Assembly (NCBI RefSeq): GCF_024346755.1
Contig: NZ_AP024862.1
Coordinates: 496,001 to 560,000, forward strand
Reading direction: 5' to 3'
Source of the DNA: Vibrio aerogenes
GTDB taxonomy: Bacteria; Pseudomonadota; Gammaproteobacteria; Enterobacterales; Vibrionaceae
DNA: 64,000 bases
The stretch's first letter is position 1; the number at the start of each line of letters is the position of its first letter. Positions 63,109 through 64,000 of this stretch are shown here, one piece after another. A program made the translations under genes and the position numbers. The notes below the pieces were generated by a model, which saw only the letters and a program-made list of their open reading frames with translations, made no database searches and had not been told where the DNA came from.

Positions 63109-64000
63109 TTACCGGATACCTCTTGCGGATAATTCGATCACCTTGGCTGCATCTTTTTGGGTCACAAAACCGGGACCCGATGGTACATTGCCGGCAGGCA
63201 TGGTTTTGTAGCTTGCATTTAATGCCAGGAAGGAGACAGGCAGATAACCTTGCAGGAAGGGTTGCTGGTCAACAGCAAACAGTGCTTTGCCTTCAGCGAC
63301 ATCTTTCAGGAAGCCGGAAGAGAGGTCGAAACTGACGACTTTCACCCGATCTTGCTGACCGATACTTTCGACCGCTGCAACTGCTGGTTCACCAACAAGA
63401 GGTGCACTCAGGCTAACAATGGTATCAATGGCTTGATTACTTGACAGAGCTGCGCGGATTTTGGACTGGGTTTCAGCCGGATCTGTGGTTGTCGGCAAGA
63501 CTTTCACTTCCGAGCCAAAACCGGCGCTCACACCACGACAACGCTGATCAAGGGAGACGTTACCGACTTCCTGGTTGACACAGATAACATGCTTTCTGCC
63601 GAGTTTTTTCAGTTCTTCACCGACGGCTTTTCCGGCGACAAATTCATCCTGACCGACATGGAGTAAGATACCGAGTTTTTTGGCCGCATCCATGCCTGAG
63701 TTAATGGAAATGACCGGAATGCCTGCGTTGACTGCTTTACGAATTGCCGGACCTAAAGCTTCCGGATCCGGATTGGAAACCACAATCCCGGCCGGATTCT
63801 GGTTCACGGCGGCTTCGATCAGGTTTCCCATTTGCACCATATCGAAAGTTTCCGGTGCCCGGTATTGGACCCGGACATGCATGTCTTTACCGGCCTGCAT
63901 CGCGCCATTTTTGACAATGGACCAGAATGGATCCGATGCCTGTCCGTGAGTGACGACGATAATCGTGGGCTCTTTTGCAACCGCTTGTGCACCTGTAAGA
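63109..64000 (-). CDS. Periplasmic sugar-binding protein, 5' end outside window
   Basis: The frame is open to the right edge, so the start and most of the signal peptide are missing. The visible part (about 296 residues) begins LTGAQAVAKEPTIIVVTHGQ, where cleavage after AQA is likely. The peripla_BP_4 fold is recognised by ASDPFWSIVKNGAMQAG, GNLIEAAVNQNPAGIVVSNP and DTIVSLSAPLVGEPAVAAVE. It delivers a sugar to the adjacent permease and ATPase. The ligand is not deducible. Confidence 0.9.
   Translation of the reverse strand, partial: LTGAQAVAKEPTIIVVTHGQASDPFWSIVKNGAMQAGKDMHVRVQYRAPETFDMVQMGNLIEAAVNQNPAGIVVSNPDPEALGPAIRKAVNAGIPVISINSGMDAAKKLGILLHVGQDEFVAGKAVGEELKKLGRKHVICVNQEVGNVSLDQRCRGVSAGFGSEVKVLPTTTDPAETQSKIRAALSSNQAIDTIVSLSAPLVGEPAVAAVESIGQQDRVKVVSFDLSSGFLKDVAEGKALFAVDQQPFLQGYLPVSFLALNASYKTMPAGNVPSGPGFVTQKDAAKVIELSARGIR

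Overview
The window (64 kb, about 47% G+C, no rRNA or tRNA seen) looks like a chromosomal segment of a Vibrio-like gammaproteobacterium. The best recognised housekeeping marker is a full-length inosine-guanosine kinase (gsk); the many palindromic 'TATACCC...GGGTATA' elements and the mix of FeS photolyase, YdeP-type oxidoreductase, YibE/F, SulP and MCP genes also fit. The species cannot be named from the sequence.

Left arm (1-32.5 kb): ordinary accessory and metabolic genes. In order these are an ATP-grasp ligase plus sensor/MFS exporter operon, a divergent pair of unknown paralogues (3699-5210 and 5480-6832), a receiver-AraC regulator, a PHB-depolymerase-like esterase, GNAT, gsk, a histone-deacetylase-like amidohydrolase, an FeS photolyase relative, a divergent old-yellow-enzyme/TetR pair, a methyltransferase, YibE/F, a secreted 5'-nucleotidase, SulP, an FdhF/YdeP oxidoreductase, DUF3237, and a DmeF-MarR metal-efflux operon with two operators around its promoter. 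Three -1 frameshifts, all in runs of 8-9 identical bases, affect two genes and look more like homopolymer undercalls than real mutations.

Island (about 32.5-55.5 kb): a repeat-rich CRISPR island. One complete type I-F cas set (cas1, cas2-3, a natural cas8f-cas5f fusion, cas7f, cas6f, all on the minus strand) is accompanied by six short CRISPR arrays (25 spacers in all). Every array reads on the minus strand and carries the same leader with an IHF-like box 96-97 bp from the first repeat. The arrays are separated by single cassettes typical of conflict islands: GNAT, ParD/ParE, a lipoprotein, a nucleotidyltransferase-HEPN fusion, and a PAAR-HNH effector with SUKH immunity. The cas operon itself is split by a plus-strand pair, a large glycine-zipper effector-like protein and a small membrane protein. 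That pair is flanked by a 111-bp direct duplication of the cas2-3 3' end, and each copy carries a solitary CRISPR-repeat-like hairpin plus a terminator. A dispersed repeat family in both orientations fills the space between cassettes.

Right arm (55.5-64 kb): a PNPOx-like flavoprotein divergent from a MocR regulator, an MCP, an EamA transporter, and a sugar ABC importer (ATPase, permease, and a binding protein cut by the window edge). A 22-bp direct repeat lies upstream of the AraC gene on the left of the island and upstream of the EamA gene on the right, in the arrangement expected if a divergent araC-eamA pair had been pried apart by about 27 kb of inserted DNA.
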